In this document: piece by piece, positions 1-11,150 of the stretch
Layout: each line of letters begins with the position of its first letter
Numbering within the stretch: position 1 is the stretch's first letter
Assembly: GCA_028564925.1 (NCBI GenBank)
Contig: CM053029.1
Location: 433,019,893-433,083,892 of the forward strand
From: Lithobates sylvaticus
Taxonomy: Eukaryota > Chordata > Amphibia > Anura > Ranidae
Direction: 5' to 3'
DNA length: 64,000 bases
Notes under the pieces: generated by a model
Database searches by the model: none
What the model was told of the DNA's origin: nothing
Seen by the model: the letters and a program-made list of their open reading frames with translations, nothing else
Position numbers and translations under genes: made by a program

Positions 1-429
1 TGTCCCTAAAATGCCTGATGGTGCTCCCTGCATGTTGGACCTCTGTATGTGGCCAGGCTGTGTAAAGTCTCACATATGTGGTATCTCCATACTCAAGAGG
101 AATAATAGAATGTGTTTTGGGGTGTAATTGGTGGTATGCGTATGCTGTTTGTGAGAAATAACCTGTTAATATGACAATTTTGTGGGGAAAAAAAAGAAAA
201 GAAATCTTAATTTTGCAAAGAATTGTGGGAAAAAATGACAACTTCAAAAAACTCACTATGCTTCTTACTAAATAATTTAGAATGTCTACTTTCCAAAAAT
301 GGGTCATTTGGGGGTATTTGTACTTTCCTGGCTTGTTAAGGTCCCAAGAAATTAGATTAGTTAGTGTGATCAATTTTCAATGATTGGCACCATAGATTGT
401 AGACTCTATAACTTTCACAATGACAAAAT
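1..429. repeat. Dispersed repeat, class unknown
   Basis: The tract with ctctgtatgtggccaggctg, gtctactttccaaaaatggg and tttgggggtatttgtacttt looks like a high-copy frog repeat that I recall. I see no reading frame or ends within the window. Confidence 0.4.
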
Positions 430-975
430 AATATAATAGGCGTTCCCGGCCGGAGGATGACAGCGTTCAGGTAAGTAAAATGGGGGGGGGGGGGGGGGCT
501 GCAGCACTACAGAAGGTTTTTCACCTAAGGCCAGTTTCACACTGGGGCGGTGGGGGCGACGGCGGTAAAGCAGCGCTATATTTAGCGCTGCTTTACCGTC
601 GTTTTAGCCGCGGTAGGCGGCCACTAGCGGGGTGGTTTTAACCCCCGCTAGCGGCCGAAAAAGGATTAAAACCCCACCGGCGGTATTACTGTGGTATCCC
701 CGCGGTGTCCCATTGATTTCAAAGGGTAGGAGCGGTGAATACACCGCTCCTTCACCGCTCCAAATATGCTGCTAGCAGGACTTTTTTTACCGTCCTGCTA
801 GCGCACTGCTCCAGTGTGAAAGCCCTCCGGCTTTCACACTGGAGTTAAAGGACCCGCTTTTTTCAGGAGCTACACAGGCGCTATTTTTAGCGCTGTAGCT
901 CCTGAAAAACGCTTCAGTGTGAAAGGGGCCTTAATGCATAGAATTCAAAATCACGAGGGTTTACAACCCCTTTAA
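430..975. repeat. TTAA-type element carrying the foldback element
   Basis: The outer sequence has caggtaagtaaaatgggg at the left and gggtttacaacccctttaa at the right, like the element at 25011-25486. It includes a 16-18-base G run near 482-498. Confidence 0.45.
527..932. mobile_element. Foldback DNA element, 'TTTCACACTGG' family
   Basis: aaggccagtttcacactggg at the left and cagtgtgaaaggggcctt at the right, with several internal hairpins (agcgctatatttagcgctg, gctagcaggac/gtcctgctagc). The same family is at 56425-56672. Non-coding. Confidence 0.7.
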
Positions 976-1447
976 GGCCTATATGGGATTAAGAGTGTTT
1001 AGTTTTAACTTTTGTTTTAAGACTAGGATCTAGGTTTAAATATTAGGGTTATTTTCACTGTTGGGGTCAGGTTAACTGTTAAAGCAGCAAAACTTTTTTA
1101 ACAGATGCAGGGCAAACCAACAGTTTTGTCTTAATTCCTCTTAACTAAGCAGAGCATACTCATCTTTCCCTTACTTTCCCATGTTCTGTTCAGCTGCCTG
1201 GAGCACAGTGAATAATTAGTACTTCTGAGTATGGAGGAATACATGACTGCATGCAGAGATTTAGAAAATTTGTTGGATAAAAATACATAGCTGTAATCAA
1301 TGCAATTAACTATAACAGCATAGACATTTTCCTGCATTTTTTTGTGTAGTTTCACATTTAGTTGAATGAACCAAAATATGTGAGCAGGGCCTAAATGTTC
1401 CAAAGGATCCCTATTCCATGTCACAGCACAGAAGGTATCAACTTACC

Positions 1448-2412
1448 TTAAAGCGGTAGTAAACCCGCTGACATGTTTTTTTTTTTTTTTTAGACACCTG
1501 TAAGGGAAAAGGCATAATGAGCTAGTATGCACCGCATACTAGCTCATTATGAAATACTTACCTTAGAACGAGGCGTCGGTAACTCACCTGGTCCACGCCG
1601 AGGTCGCTGACATGTTGCCTCGGCGTGTCTTCCGGGTATCGCGACTCCAGCGCTGTGAGTGGCTGGAGCCGCGATGTCGTCACTCCCGCGCATGCGCACG
1701 GGAGACTTCGTCCCGGCAGGGTTCGTATTCTGCCGGTGTTCTGCCGAGATGGTTCCCCTCGGCGGATGAGTGCAGATCTGTACTGCGCATGCGCAGCGTA
1801 ATTTCCGAACATTGCCGAAGCTAAACAGCTTGGAGTAAAGTGTACACCGCGCACGCGCAGTCGGTGTACAAGACGATGCCGCACGCTACCGATGCTGGCG
1901 CTACTCTGCAAGGGGGGTGTCAGTCTAAGGGGCGGGTCTATTAGTGTAAGCAAGGGAAAGGCAAAATAAAAATAAATAGTTTAGCTCTGGATATAGAAAA
2001 GAGTAATAGAAATGTGTTTTTAGAGTGCTATCTGTGGGGTTTTCCCTTTCAATTAGGAGTGTATTTTTTAAAACTTTTTTTTTTTTTTTTAACAAACAAA
2101 ATCAGCTGTGCGGTGTCCACTTCACTCGCATCTGTTTCAGTTCGGCAATTTCCGGAAGATGCCTAGCCATTCGTACTGCGCATGCGCAGTACAGAGAGGA
2201 ACCAAGCTGCCAGGGGAACCAACTCGGCAAGACACCGGCCTTTCAGCCGAGAATCTCCCGTGCGCATGCGCCGCTGCAGTCAGCGGCGTATTGCACGGGG
2301 AATATCTCCTAAACCGTAAAGGTTTAGGAGATATTTTTTTACCTACAGGTAAGCCTCATTATAGGCTTACCTGTAGATGAAAGTCCAAAATGGGACTTTA
2401 CTTACACTTTAA
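1448..2412. mobile_element. TTAA-flanked DNA element, 965 bp
   Basis: Ends ttaaagcggtagtaaaccc and actttacttacactttaa; TTAA at both sides. Internal GC-rich, CpG-rich part with hairpins (cctaaacc..ggtttagg; taggcttacctgta). Related copies: 55766-56176 and 58982-59333. No coding frame believable. Confidence 0.7.
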
Positions 2413-4310
2413 AAATATGATAATATGAATATTAATGGAGCAATAAAAAGTCACTCAACCACACAAAGCATGTAAAAATAGGTTTATTGATAGCTGGTGG
2501 AATGCATTCGATTCTGCATTACAGTTTCACTGAACATTAAGTTGTTGGGCATCTCATAAACACTCTATTAATAATAATAATAATAATAATAGGTATATTA
2601 ATAATGTGAAACTCGCTAGATTTGTTACTTTGAAACACTTGAGAAATTCATCTGAAATGGTATTTTATATTGCTAATGCAACATAACACATTTTTCATAG
2701 CACTAAACTAAGGGTATCTCAGTACATTAATTATATAGCTAATAAGTTGTCATATCAAAAACAGTAGCACCTACTAGCAAACAATTGTCAGTAAACACCA
2801 GGAAGGTTCTATCCAAACTGACAGGGTTGGTGATTAATAAATAACCATTGTAACAGAACAATTTGCATTTGAGTATTTATTGCTTTGATGTAATACTGTC
2901 CTAGATACTGTGGTTTTTAGTGTTAGAACAACAGTAACAAAGAAAAGATGGTTAATGTTTTCAACTTTTGGAAATAAACTTTTTTTTTTCTTCTTTTTCT
3001 AAATGAAAATCATTGTCATTATAAAATTTAATACAAAAATAAACTCTATATTTTCTTCTATTCTGATAAACATGTGCTTTAATGCCGCTCCATGTAAAAC
3101 TGAAAAGTGTAAGAATATCTTGTTCCTGCAAAAAAACACAGGGATGATTCCTAAAGAGTGATCCAAAGAAAAGTCATAAGAAAGTAAAAGTAAGAGGTTG
3201 CTATGTGCAAAATTCCTATTTATTCCCTTGTTCCTATTTTCATAAACTTGCTCCAGCAAATATAGCGCAGTATTTCTTGGCATAATGTATCAATGAAATT
3301 AAGGTCAACTTAACACACAAGAATAAAGATTGTGTTGTCTTGTTATGGGAAAAAATATATCCAATCTGCTAAAAATATATATTTTAGCAAAAATATAATT
3401 GTTTCCTACACAGTTTTGTAAGTAACTATTACATGTATTGTTTTCTTGATAAGGGGTGCAGTTAGGGCTCTGAAATAATGGAATTATGCAATTGCAATTT
3501 AATCAGAAATTGGAGCAGATTACCAAAAGAACAAAAATAACATTACACAAAACTATTAAGTCTGTTTTGCCATGAAATCCCCCAACGGGGAGCACTATCT
3601 TGTGTTGTACACAATACTGCTCTCTGTTTGTGTTCCTTACTGTATTCGTAGGTCAGCATAAGAGTTTAAAATATATACTTTACAATTTACATCTACCACT
3701 AATGCTGCCATTTGATTTTTTAAATATCTAACTATTTGGTGTTAGCACTGTTAACTACTGTTTTAAGAGTTATCAGTTACATTTTTTATTGATTTAATTC
3801 CTCTCCTTGATATCGCCCGTGCCTATAAATTTGTATGGTCTCAGTGGAATGCAAATATCTAGCAGACTGACATAAATTTAAATGTGGAATATCATGACAC
3901 TGTTTCCAGCATCCAATTTCTTTAATATACTCATGCTATGATGGAGTGATGTGCACTCTGCAGTACCTCTCCTCCTGGCTTCCATAGACTTGGCTGAGAG
4001 CAGCGGGAGCCATTGGGTCTTGCTGCTGTCAGTCAAAATCCGTGAGCAGAGAGCAGGGGGTGGGGGCAAGCCATGCTGTGTGTCAGAATAGTAAACTGCC
4101 TAGCCCAGAAGTGAGTCTACACAAATGCCCCCATGGAAAGCGGCTTCCTATGGGGGCATTCAGTGAGGGGATGAGCCAGGAGCGCCGGCGGTGGACCCGA
4201 AAAGAGGAGAATCGAGGCTGCTCTGTGCAAAACCATTGCAAAGAGCAAGTAAGTATGACATGTTTTTTATTTAAAAATGTTTTTAAATGTAACCTTTTAA
4301 TATCACTTTA
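2413..4310. other. No gene seen; ends in part of a TTAA element
   Basis: AT-rich sequence with an ATA microsatellite at about 2572-2591. 4200-4311 looks like the right end of a TTAA element (taatatcactttaa). Nothing else recognised. Confidence 0.4.
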
Positions 4311-4446
4311 AGCTCAGCATTTAGAGGCAGGAAAAAAAAGCCCTTCTGGTTTGTATTTTTGAGAGGAGTTTTCTGGCAGAAAAAAAATGCTGAACATTTC
4401 TAAATGCTTCTAAATGCTCCTAAACGCCAGCACAAAAACACTCTTT

Positions 4447-4536
4447 CCTGACAGACTCCATGGCAGCCAACGTATGGGTTAATCCCGCCTCTCCTACCTC
4501 ATAGGACCCCACTCCCATAAATCTTTGCTCCCAGCT
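4447..4536 (+). repeat. DIRS left inverted terminal repeat
   Basis: About 90 bp, from cctgacagactccatgg to the ctttgctcccagc tract. It is the reverse complement of the right end at about 9965-10055 with only a few mismatches. Confidence 0.88.
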
Positions 4537-5282
4537 AGGTACCGTGTTCCTTTTTTGTCCTCCTCCTTAGGACTAAAGAGGTAGTTCTTACCTTAAGGAG
4601 TAGTGATCCAGTCCTGGCGTTCCCCTTGCGTTGGCGGTGAAGAGATGGCGGTTTTGGAGTCCAGTTGCCCAGCTATTAGCAGGGTGGACACGGGTGATGT
4701 TGTGGTGCCTGAAGAGCTTACTATCCAGTCATTGACTGGCAAGCGGCAATTTGGCCATTCGTCCTCGCTATTAGCAGGAGGCCTTCCATTTGATGCCCGG
4801 TCGTGCCCGCCTGTGAACGGCGCTTGGAGGGTCAGGTCGGATCGCTTCGTCATACTGGATGGGTATCGTATGCTTTTATCATATTCCATGGCAGCCGGTG
4901 TTTATTCTGTGTGTTTGTTTCCTGTTTGTCCTCAGTATGGCGGCTGGAGCGCATTTGCGTTCCAGTCCGCCGCTGTTCGTCCCTACGGCGCATGCGCACG
5001 GCCCTGAGCCAGAGTGAGGCTTGGCTCGCGCATGCGCAGTCCGGGCGGAACGGCGGTGGCCGCGCATGCGCGCGGACGTCGTAAGGCGGCGCACGACGAC
5101 GCTCGGAGCGCCGTGACGTCATCCAGGGCGGCAGATTCAAATAGCTGTCAGAGACAGCTATGCCCTGGCTTCTGAGAGGAATCTGCAAACGCTGGTTTTC
5201 TTGTTCATATAGCGGTTTCTGTGGAAGGTAGGCTGAACACCCCTTTGTCTTATGCAGCAATATGTTACTTGCCTAGGCTATT

Positions 5283-6872
5283 GTGGGATGTTTATATATT
5301 ATGTCTTGCCTGCAGTCTCTGCTGTTTTTGCCATTGCCATGGATGTGTCGTCGCCGCCTAGTGGTCAGCCCTTATGCCGCAGGTAGGACGGAATTTTTTT
5401 TCCTCTACCTGTTTTGCAGGGGTTGTCAGGGTTATTGGGGAATTATAAAATATTTTGTTTCCTGTTTTTTTCTCAGCCCTTCTAGGTCCGATCATCATCC
5501 AGTAGCACGTGAAGAGAAATCCAGGTCACAACGTGACCAATCAAAGTCAAGATCTTCTTCTAAACATCACACGGACAGATCAAGGTCCGGCTCTAAACAT
5601 GATTCCCGCCGCCATTCCGGTCGCACGGAGAAAAAAGCCTGCTGGGGGTGTAGGGCTTATGTCCCGGAGGACAGATCTCTCTGCGAAGCATGCTACTCTA
5701 GAGCTGCGAAAGAGAGAGGTGCAGGTGACCAGCAGGTGGAAGCACTGGTCAGGAAGGTTGTGCAAGAATCTCTGAGCAGGACAGAGTCAGCCAACATAAC
5801 CATTCCCCCTTCAGCACCGGCCTCAACTGCGGATGCAGTCGAACTTGAGGTTCCGGGTCCCTCTCATGACTATCTCTCGTCAAATGGATCCTCAGATGAG
5901 GAGGTCGAGGTGGATGAATATGGAGCGGGGTTCGACTTCTCTCAAGTCTCTCATTTGGTCAGGGCAGTTAAAGATGCGCTAAAATGGGAAGACCCAATAG
6001 AGATGCCCTCCAAACAAAAGAAGTATTTTAAACATCTGAAAAAAGAGCGCCCGAATTTCCCTTTCCTAAGTGAGCTTGGTGAAATCATATCTGATGAATG
6101 GGGGAAGGTTGAAAGAAAGAACTCTTTAATCACCAAAGTGGCAAAAATGTACCCATTCAAGAGCGAGGAGGTGAAATATCTGGATTCAGCCCCCCTCATT
6201 GATGCGGCGCTCATGAGATTGGTGAGACATGTCACGCTTCCACTGGAAGATACAGTGTCATTCAGAGATGGTTTGGAAAGGAAGATCGACACTGATCTCA
6301 AACGGATATATATTACTGCAGGGATGGCCTGCAAACCGGCCTTAGCTCTTGCGGCTTTGTCGAAAGCCATGGAATCATGGACAGATGACGTAGGTGCAAC
6401 CCTGGGAAGTATATCCGATGACGTGGTCAGGAATTCCCCAGTGCACGAATTGAGGATGGCATCGGCTTTTCTGGGTGAGGCATCCCTGGACATTATCTGG
6501 TTGGTATCGCGTGTCATGCTATCCTCGGTCACAGCTAAACGGGCCCTGTGGTTGCGTCCATGGGTGGCGGATCCGGCCTCCAAACAGGCATGGTGCAAGA
6601 TTCCCTTTGAGGGTTCCTCCCTCTTCGGGAACAAGCTGGACTCGGCCATCACACGCGCTACCGGGGGTAAGTCAGGTTTCCTACCCCAGGATCGTCGTAT
6701 CTTGAGCCAGAGAAGAGCTCAACCTAGACATGATCAGGAGCGTGCTAGAGACGCACGTCGTTACAGACCTGGCAGGGAATTCATGAAAAACTGGCGAAGA
6801 AATCAACCTTCAGGACAGAAGTCCACAAAAACCACACCCTCTGGGGGTCGGGATACGACTAAGTCCTTTTGA
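5283..6872 (+). CDS. DIRS gag-like protein
   Basis: A 529-residue frame, the first ORF of the DIRS element. After a hydrophobic start it has an Arg/Ser-rich stretch, a cysteine cluster (CWGCRAYVPEDRSLCEAC, about residues 120-137), an acidic segment, and a helical region. It ends with the conserved-looking block LWLRPWVADPASKQAW and a basic, Arg-rich tail. That last block and tail are typical of gag proteins of vertebrate DIRS elements as I know them; the role (nucleic-acid binding, particle formation) is inferred from the family. The next ORF starts within two bases of its end. The true start is uncertain, since the first ~60 residues look unlike the rest. Treated as a fossil-type virus-like gene. 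Confidence 0.8.
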   Translation: MGCLYIMSCLQSLLFLPLPWMCRRRLVVSPYAAGRTEFFFLYLFCRGCQGYWGIIKYFVSCFFLSPSRSDHHPVAREEKSRSQRDQSKSRSSSKHHTDRSRSGSKHDSRRHSGRTEKKACWGCRAYVPEDRSLCEACYSRAAKERGAGDQQVEALVRKVVQESLSRTESANITIPPSAPASTADAVELEVPGPSHDYLSSNGSSDEEVEVDEYGAGFDFSQVSHLVRAVKDALKWEDPIEMPSKQKKYFKHLKKERPNFPFLSELGEIISDEWGKVERKNSLITKVAKMYPFKSEEVKYLDSAPLIDAALMRLVRHVTLPLEDTVSFRDGLERKIDTDLKRIYITAGMACKPALALAALSKAMESWTDDVGATLGSISDDVVRNSPVHELRMASAFLGEASLDIIWLVSRVMLSSVTAKRALWLRPWVADPASKQAWCKIPFEGSSLFGNKLDSAITRATGGKSGFLPQDRRILSQRRAQPRHDQERARDARRYRPGREFMKNWRRNQPSGQKSTKTTPSGGRDTTKSF

Positions 6873-6873
6873 T

Positions 6874-8763
6874 ATGGAGCCTGTCCAGGTGGAGCAGGTA
6901 GGAGCACGATTACTCCGTTTCCAGCACGTCTGGGCAGCCTCGGTCCAAGATTTCTGGACAGTCAAAACTATTTCTACAGGTCATACCTGGACTTTCACCA
7001 ACCCACCTACACACCGCTTTATTCCCACAGTTCTTCCACAGTCAGAAGAAAAGAGAGAAATTCTATTATCCTACACGGACTCTCTGATATCTCAAGGGGC
7101 CGTCATTCCGGTGCCAGTAGAAGAAAAATTTCAGGGAATATATTCTCCTCTCTTCATGGTTCTCAAAAAGAACGGGTCATGGAGGCCAGTCATCGACCTA
7201 ACGTACTTGAACTCCTTCATCCAGAAGGAGAGGTTCAAGATGGAGACCCTCTTGACCATAAGTCAAACGATTCAGCCAGGGGATTGGATGGTCTCAGTAG
7301 ACCTGAAGGATGCGTATTTTCATGTTCCAATCGCGAAGAATTTTCAGCAATACCTCAGGTTCGCAGTGGAGCAGAGACATCTCCAGTTCACCTGTCTTCC
7401 TTTCGGGCTGACAACATCGCCTCGAGTGTTCTCAAAGGTACTACTGGCAGTGGTAGCCCTAATCAGGGTCGAAGGTGTCCGGTTACACCACTACCTGGAC
7501 GATCTACTCCTGCTCTCGCAGGACAGAGACCAGCTTCGTTTACATCGGGACCAAGTCATCTCGGTCTTGACGGAGTTCGGCTGGTTGTTGAACAGGGAGA
7601 AGAGTCAGTTGGATCCGACCCAGTCCCTGATATTCCTAGGGGCGCAGTTCGACACGGTAAAGAGTACCATCTCCTTACCCATGGAGAAGATCCCAGTGAT
7701 TCAAGACAGGATTCGGCTCGCCCTGACATGTCCTCGCCTCAGGGCTTCATATTGCCTCAGAGTTATCGGCACCATGGTGGCCACAGCTCCCATGGTAAAA
7801 TGGGCACAGTGGAGGATGCGACCCTTCCAAAAGGGTTTTCTTCAACAATGGATCCCAGAGTCACAAGATCACTTTGTCATAATGACCCCGTCCATGAGGG
7901 AGTGTCTTCCATGGTGGCTTCATCAGGAGAATCTCCTCAAGTGCCACTCTATTGCACCAATCTCCTGGATTGTGGTAACGACGGATGCCAGCAACAGCGG
8001 CTGGGGAGCCCTCTGTCTATCAGAAGTAGCCCAGGGGAAATGGGACTTCCCATCTCAAGGGGTGGTGTCAAATGTCTTGGAGCTCCGAGCTGCCTTTCAA
8101 GCTCTTCAAGCCTTCCGTCACCTGATTTCAGGAGCTTCGGTTCTGTTGAGGTTGGACAACACGACTGCGGTAGCCTACATCAAGAGACAAGGGGGTACTC
8201 GCAGTCTAGATCTACTAGAGGAGGTCAGTCCGATTATGGCTTGGGCCCAGGCGAATTTGTCGAATCTGACGGCTGTTTACCTCCCCGGAGTCCAGAATGT
8301 CCAGGCGGACTTCCTCTCAAGAGTAGCATTGGACAACAACGAGTGGTCCCTCCATATAGAAGTGTTCAATTGGATTCTGTCTCTAGGAGTAACACCAGAA
8401 GTGGACCTCTTTGCATCACCCTGCAATGCGAAACTCGAGAAGTATTACACGAGGAATCGTTGTCCCCAAGCTTATGGGATAGATGCGTTGACGGACCAGT
8501 GGAGGTTTCTCAAGGCGTATGCCTTTCCCCCAGTACCGGTCATTCTCCGTTTTCTGTCAAGACTCCGCTGGGAAGAAGCCGAAATAATAGCGGTAATTCC
8601 ATATTGGCCCAACAGGCCATGGTTTCCTCTCCTGACGCAGCTCAGTTGTCGGGACCCAGTCCCTCTTCCTCCCAGGCCAGATCTCCTGCTACAGGGAGCA
8701 TCGCTTCACCCATGTCCATCCCATCTCCACCTGATTGTCTGGTGGTTGAAAGGGAAAGGTTGA
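6874..8763 (+). CDS. DIRS reverse transcriptase / RNase H / methyltransferase-like protein
   Basis: A 629-residue frame. The RT domain occupies roughly residues 60-250, with KKNGSWRPVIDLTYLN, a VDLKDAYFHVP block and the active-site type YLDDLLLL. The RNase H domain is at about 365-490 (TTDASNSGWGA, NVLELRAA, LDNTTAVAYI). The rest (VDLFASPCNAK, FPPVPVI, WPNRPWFP) matches the methyltransferase-like tail described for DIRS elements. It would copy the element's RNA into DNA. There is no integrase domain; integration is assigned to the recombinase in the next ORF. It overlaps the YR frame extensively, an arrangement known in DIRS elements. Confidence 0.9.
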   Translation: MEPVQVEQVGARLLRFQHVWAASVQDFWTVKTISTGHTWTFTNPPTHRFIPTVLPQSEEKREILLSYTDSLISQGAVIPVPVEEKFQGIYSPLFMVLKKNGSWRPVIDLTYLNSFIQKERFKMETLLTISQTIQPGDWMVSVDLKDAYFHVPIAKNFQQYLRFAVEQRHLQFTCLPFGLTTSPRVFSKVLLAVVALIRVEGVRLHHYLDDLLLLSQDRDQLRLHRDQVISVLTEFGWLLNREKSQLDPTQSLIFLGAQFDTVKSTISLPMEKIPVIQDRIRLALTCPRLRASYCLRVIGTMVATAPMVKWAQWRMRPFQKGFLQQWIPESQDHFVIMTPSMRECLPWWLHQENLLKCHSIAPISWIVVTTDASNSGWGALCLSEVAQGKWDFPSQGVVSNVLELRAAFQALQAFRHLISGASVLLRLDNTTAVAYIKRQGGTRSLDLLEEVSPIMAWAQANLSNLTAVYLPGVQNVQADFLSRVALDNNEWSLHIEVFNWILSLGVTPEVDLFASPCNAKLEKYYTRNRCPQAYGIDALTDQWRFLKAYAFPPVPVILRFLSRLRWEEAEIIAVIPYWPNRPWFPLLTQLSCRDPVPLPPRPDLLLQGASLHPCPSHLHLIVWWLKGKG

Positions 8764-9767
8764 CAGCCTTAGGGTGTCCTAACACAGCAATTGAAACCTT
8801 GATGAGTGCCAGGAGAGAGGGTACTAACAGAGTGTACCAAAGAATCTGGGCAAGATTCATGAGTTTCATCTCTACTGTTGGAGGTTCATTTAAAGACCCG
8901 AAAATATCGGACATTCTGGGTTTCCTGCAGACAGGCCTGGAGTTGCCCTTGGCCGTTAGCTCTCTTAGAGTTCAGGTCTCTGCGATTTCTGCATTCACAG
9001 GCGTTGCTTGGGCAAAACATCCTCTCGTCAGGCAATTCTTTAAAGGTGCATCAAGACTTAGACCTCAAAGGAGGCCAAGATTCTCCAAGTGGGATCTTCC
9101 CCTCGTTTTGGACTTCTTTTCAGGAGAGGATTTTCGACAAATGGATCAATTGTCCATCAAAGATCTTTTTCTCAAGACAGTGTTCCTGGTGGCCATAACA
9201 TCTGCCAAAAGGGTATCTGAGATCAGCTCTCTGGGTTTCAAAGAACCGTTTATCACCTTTTTTCCGGATAGGGTGGTCTTGATCCCTATGTTGGGATCAA
9301 ATCCCAAAGTGACGTCCGTCTTTCATGAGAATCAAGAAATAGTTCTCCCAACATTCCATTCATCTGACGATTCTAGTATCCATCCTCTAGATGTCGGAGA
9401 AATCCTAAGAGTCTATCTGGAAGCAACGGCTCCCTTCCGGAAATCGGATTACCTCTTCATTTACTTTCAAGGGAAGAATAGAGGATTACGTGCTTCCTCC
9501 AGATCCATATCAGCCTGGATTGTCCAGGCTATTCAAAGGGCGTATACGGCTAAGGGTATGGTCCCTCCAGAGGCGGTGACAGCACACTCGACTAGAAGTG
9601 TTTCGACGTCTTGGGCAGCTTCCCGTCATGTGTCTGCGGAAGTGATTTGCAAAGCAGCATCATGGTCATCGATACATACATTTATGACACACTATTGTGT
9701 TGAGCCGGCGGCTCTTTCTTCAGTTAATTTTGGTTTGAATGTCTTATCTGTTGACAATGCCAATTAA
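8661..9767 (+). CDS. DIRS tyrosine recombinase (YR)
   Basis: The recombinase lies in the C-terminal ~365 residues of a frame that is open from 7179 to 9767, so the given start is approximate. The N-terminal core-binding part (LVVERERLTALGC ... MSFISTVGG) is followed by the catalytic part. The tyrosine-recombinase residues are recognisable: Arg in TSAKRVSEI, His and Arg in AHSTRSVSTSWA, and Tyr in FMTHYCVE. In DIRS elements this enzyme inserts a circular DNA intermediate, which explains the lack of integrase and of target duplications. The part of the open frame before 8661 overlaps RT/RNase H and has low-complexity Ser/Pro-rich sequence, so I do not claim it is translated. Confidence 0.88.
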   Translation, partial: PSSSQARSPATGSIASPMSIPSPPDCLVVERERLTALGCPNTAIETLMSARREGTNRVYQRIWARFMSFISTVGGSFKDPKISDILGFLQTGLELPLAVSSLRVQVSAISAFTGVAWAKHPLVRQFFKGASRLRPQRRPRFSKWDLPLVLDFFSGEDFRQMDQLSIKDLFLKTVFLVAITSAKRVSEISSLGFKEPFITFFPDRVVLIPMLGSNPKVTSVFHENQEIVLPTFHSSDDSSIHPLDVGEILRVYLEATAPFRKSDYLFIYFQGKNRGLRASSRSISAWIVQAIQRAYTAKGMVPPEAVTAHSTRSVSTSWAASRHVSAEVICKAASWSSIHTFMTHYCVEPAALSSVNFGLNVLSVDNAN

Positions 9768-9809
9768 AAAATTTTTTCTAAAACCAGCAATTTGTCCCAC
9801 CCGGAAGTG

Positions 9810-10088
9810 TATGGCTAGTTATTTCCCATACGTTGGCTGCCATGGAGTCTGTCAGGAAAATGGAAAATTTATATCAAATACTTACCGTAATTTTCCTTTC
9901 CTGATGGACTCCATGGCAGCCGGAGTTCCCTCCCATTGCTGGAGTAGGCTAAGTTATGGAACTGGGAGCAAAGATTTATGGGAGTGGGGTCCTATGAGGT
10001 AGGAGAGGCGGGATTAACCCATACGTTGGCTGCCATGGAGTCCATCAGGAAAGGAAAATTACGGTAAGTATTTGATATAAATTTTCCA
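9810..10088 (-). repeat. DIRS internal complementary region and right inverted repeat
   Basis: 9810-9935 contains cccatacgttggctgccatgg and later gactccatggcagcc, that is, the outer tips of both ends joined. 9965-10055 is the right terminal repeat. The tail after it (aattacggtaagtattt) is complementary to sequence inside the internal region. This arrangement is diagnostic for DIRS elements. Confidence 0.85.
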
Positions 10089-10155
10089 TTATGTGTTTTT
10101 TTCCTGCCAAAAGAACTGGCATTTTTTTAAGCCCAGTGTGCATAGACCCTTAATG

Positions 10156-10551
10156 TACATACACGTAGAGGTAAAAAATCCCAAAAACATTCAGACTCTC
10201 TTGGGGTGTGCTGTTATACCCATAAAGGTCTACTGATATCCATGGGCTTCCTTTTGGCTCATTCACACTATAATTCAAAAGGCATCTTTGCCATGAGTTT
10301 TGACATGCACGCTACAAAGATTGATTTTACTTGTTTCCAATGTGGCGCAGAGCTGGGACTGAGTCCTTAAAAAAAACAATACATTTTGTTTATCCATGAA
10401 TTTAGAGTGTGTTCCAAATATGTGTCATGAAAGTTACCTTGAACTGAAGATTCCAAGTACCATTTATTAATCCCACAATGGTAGTTTGATAAAATACTTT
10501 TAGTTTTATAGACTTTTCATAACAGCCAAAAAAACATATGTATCTAAATGG

Positions 10552-10582
<31 letters not shown>

Positions 10583-10624
10583 ATATTTCAAAACTTTAGA
10601 CATTGTTCCAGCATCACACAATAA
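10156..10624. other. No gene seen; TA microsatellite
   Basis: Unassigned sequence with a TA run at about 10553-10579. Confidence 0.5.
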
Positions 10625-10668
10625 TCTAGACCAACCTTTCTCAAACTTTTTACCACTAAGAAGCCCTT

Positions 10669-10931
10669 AGGATGGGTTCACACTATTGAAAATTAGATGC
10701 GGGTTTCCCCGCATCCAATTTGCATGTCAGGAGCCTGTGACCAATGGAGCCGGATCACACAGCTCCGGGACGGCTGCAGAGCGAATTGCACAGGAGTCCT
10801 GTGTGTCTTCTGGTCCATTTCAGGTCCCAATTCAGCCAACAATTCGGACCGAAATCAGACCTGAAACAGTGAACAGGGACACACTGGACCCCTGCTGTGA
10901 GCTGCTCCACCTAGAGATGTGAACCCAGCCT
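10669..10931. mobile_element. Short DNA element, 'GGTTCACAC' family
   Basis: Left aggatgggttcacactattg, right gatgtgaacccagcct. A second copy of the family is at 17011-17282. It has an internal cgggtttccccgcatccaat hairpin. Confidence 0.75.
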
Positions 10932-11150
10932 CACAGTATTTTTCAGGTCTCAGGGAACCACTGTTGAACATATTATATTTAAAGCTCACTGTGTATTAGT
11001 GTGCTCAGAAAGCTGTAGCTGTAGTGTATGTGACTAATGCAGGTCACATGTTAACGATTTCTTGCCCTATATGACATAATTATTTCCTGTAATAACACTG
11101 AAATAAATTATAATGCCAGTCATAAAAGAAACTCAGACTGTGAAAATGAT

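Larger units (their letters stand above)
4447..10088 (+). mobile_element. DIRS-type tyrosine-recombinase retroelement, looks whole
   Basis: A ~5.6-kb fossil-type element on the plus strand. Parts: a left inverted terminal repeat at about 4447-4536; a gag-like ORF; an RT/RNase H/methyltransferase-like ORF; a YR ORF; an internal complementary region at about 9810-9935; and a right inverted repeat at about 9965-10055, followed by a short extension to about 10088. The terminal repeats share ccatggcagcc and cacgtatgggttaa-like tracts in opposite orientation. The internal region repeats the terminal sequences, as DIRS elements need for their circular intermediate. There is no integrase or protease and no obvious target duplication, as expected for DIRS. 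All three long frames are open, so it looks whole with no evident break and is probably young. It interrupts an older short repeat (4312-4446 and 10089-10155). Confidence 0.93.
4312..10155. mobile_element. Short DNA element split by the DIRS insertion
   Basis: 4312-4446 (agctcagcatttagaggcag ... aaacactcttt) and 10089-10155 (cctgccaaaagaactggc ... aagcccagtgtgcatag) look like two ends of one short palindromic repeat. The DIRS element lies between them. Confidence 0.4.

Noticed and set aside
1558-2380. Several 70-131-residue open frames on both strands
   Set aside because: They lie in the CpG-rich core of a short TTAA element, overlap each other on both strands and show no domain.
4593-5260. 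Open frames of up to 136 residues on both strands before the DIRS gag
   Set aside because: They fall in the GC-rich 5' leader of the DIRS element, mirror each other and match nothing.
7179-8660. N-terminal ~490 residues of the long frame that ends in the DIRS recombinase
   Set aside because: It overlaps RT/RNase H and is low-complexity; an overlap is known in DIRS elements, but I cannot show that this part is translated.
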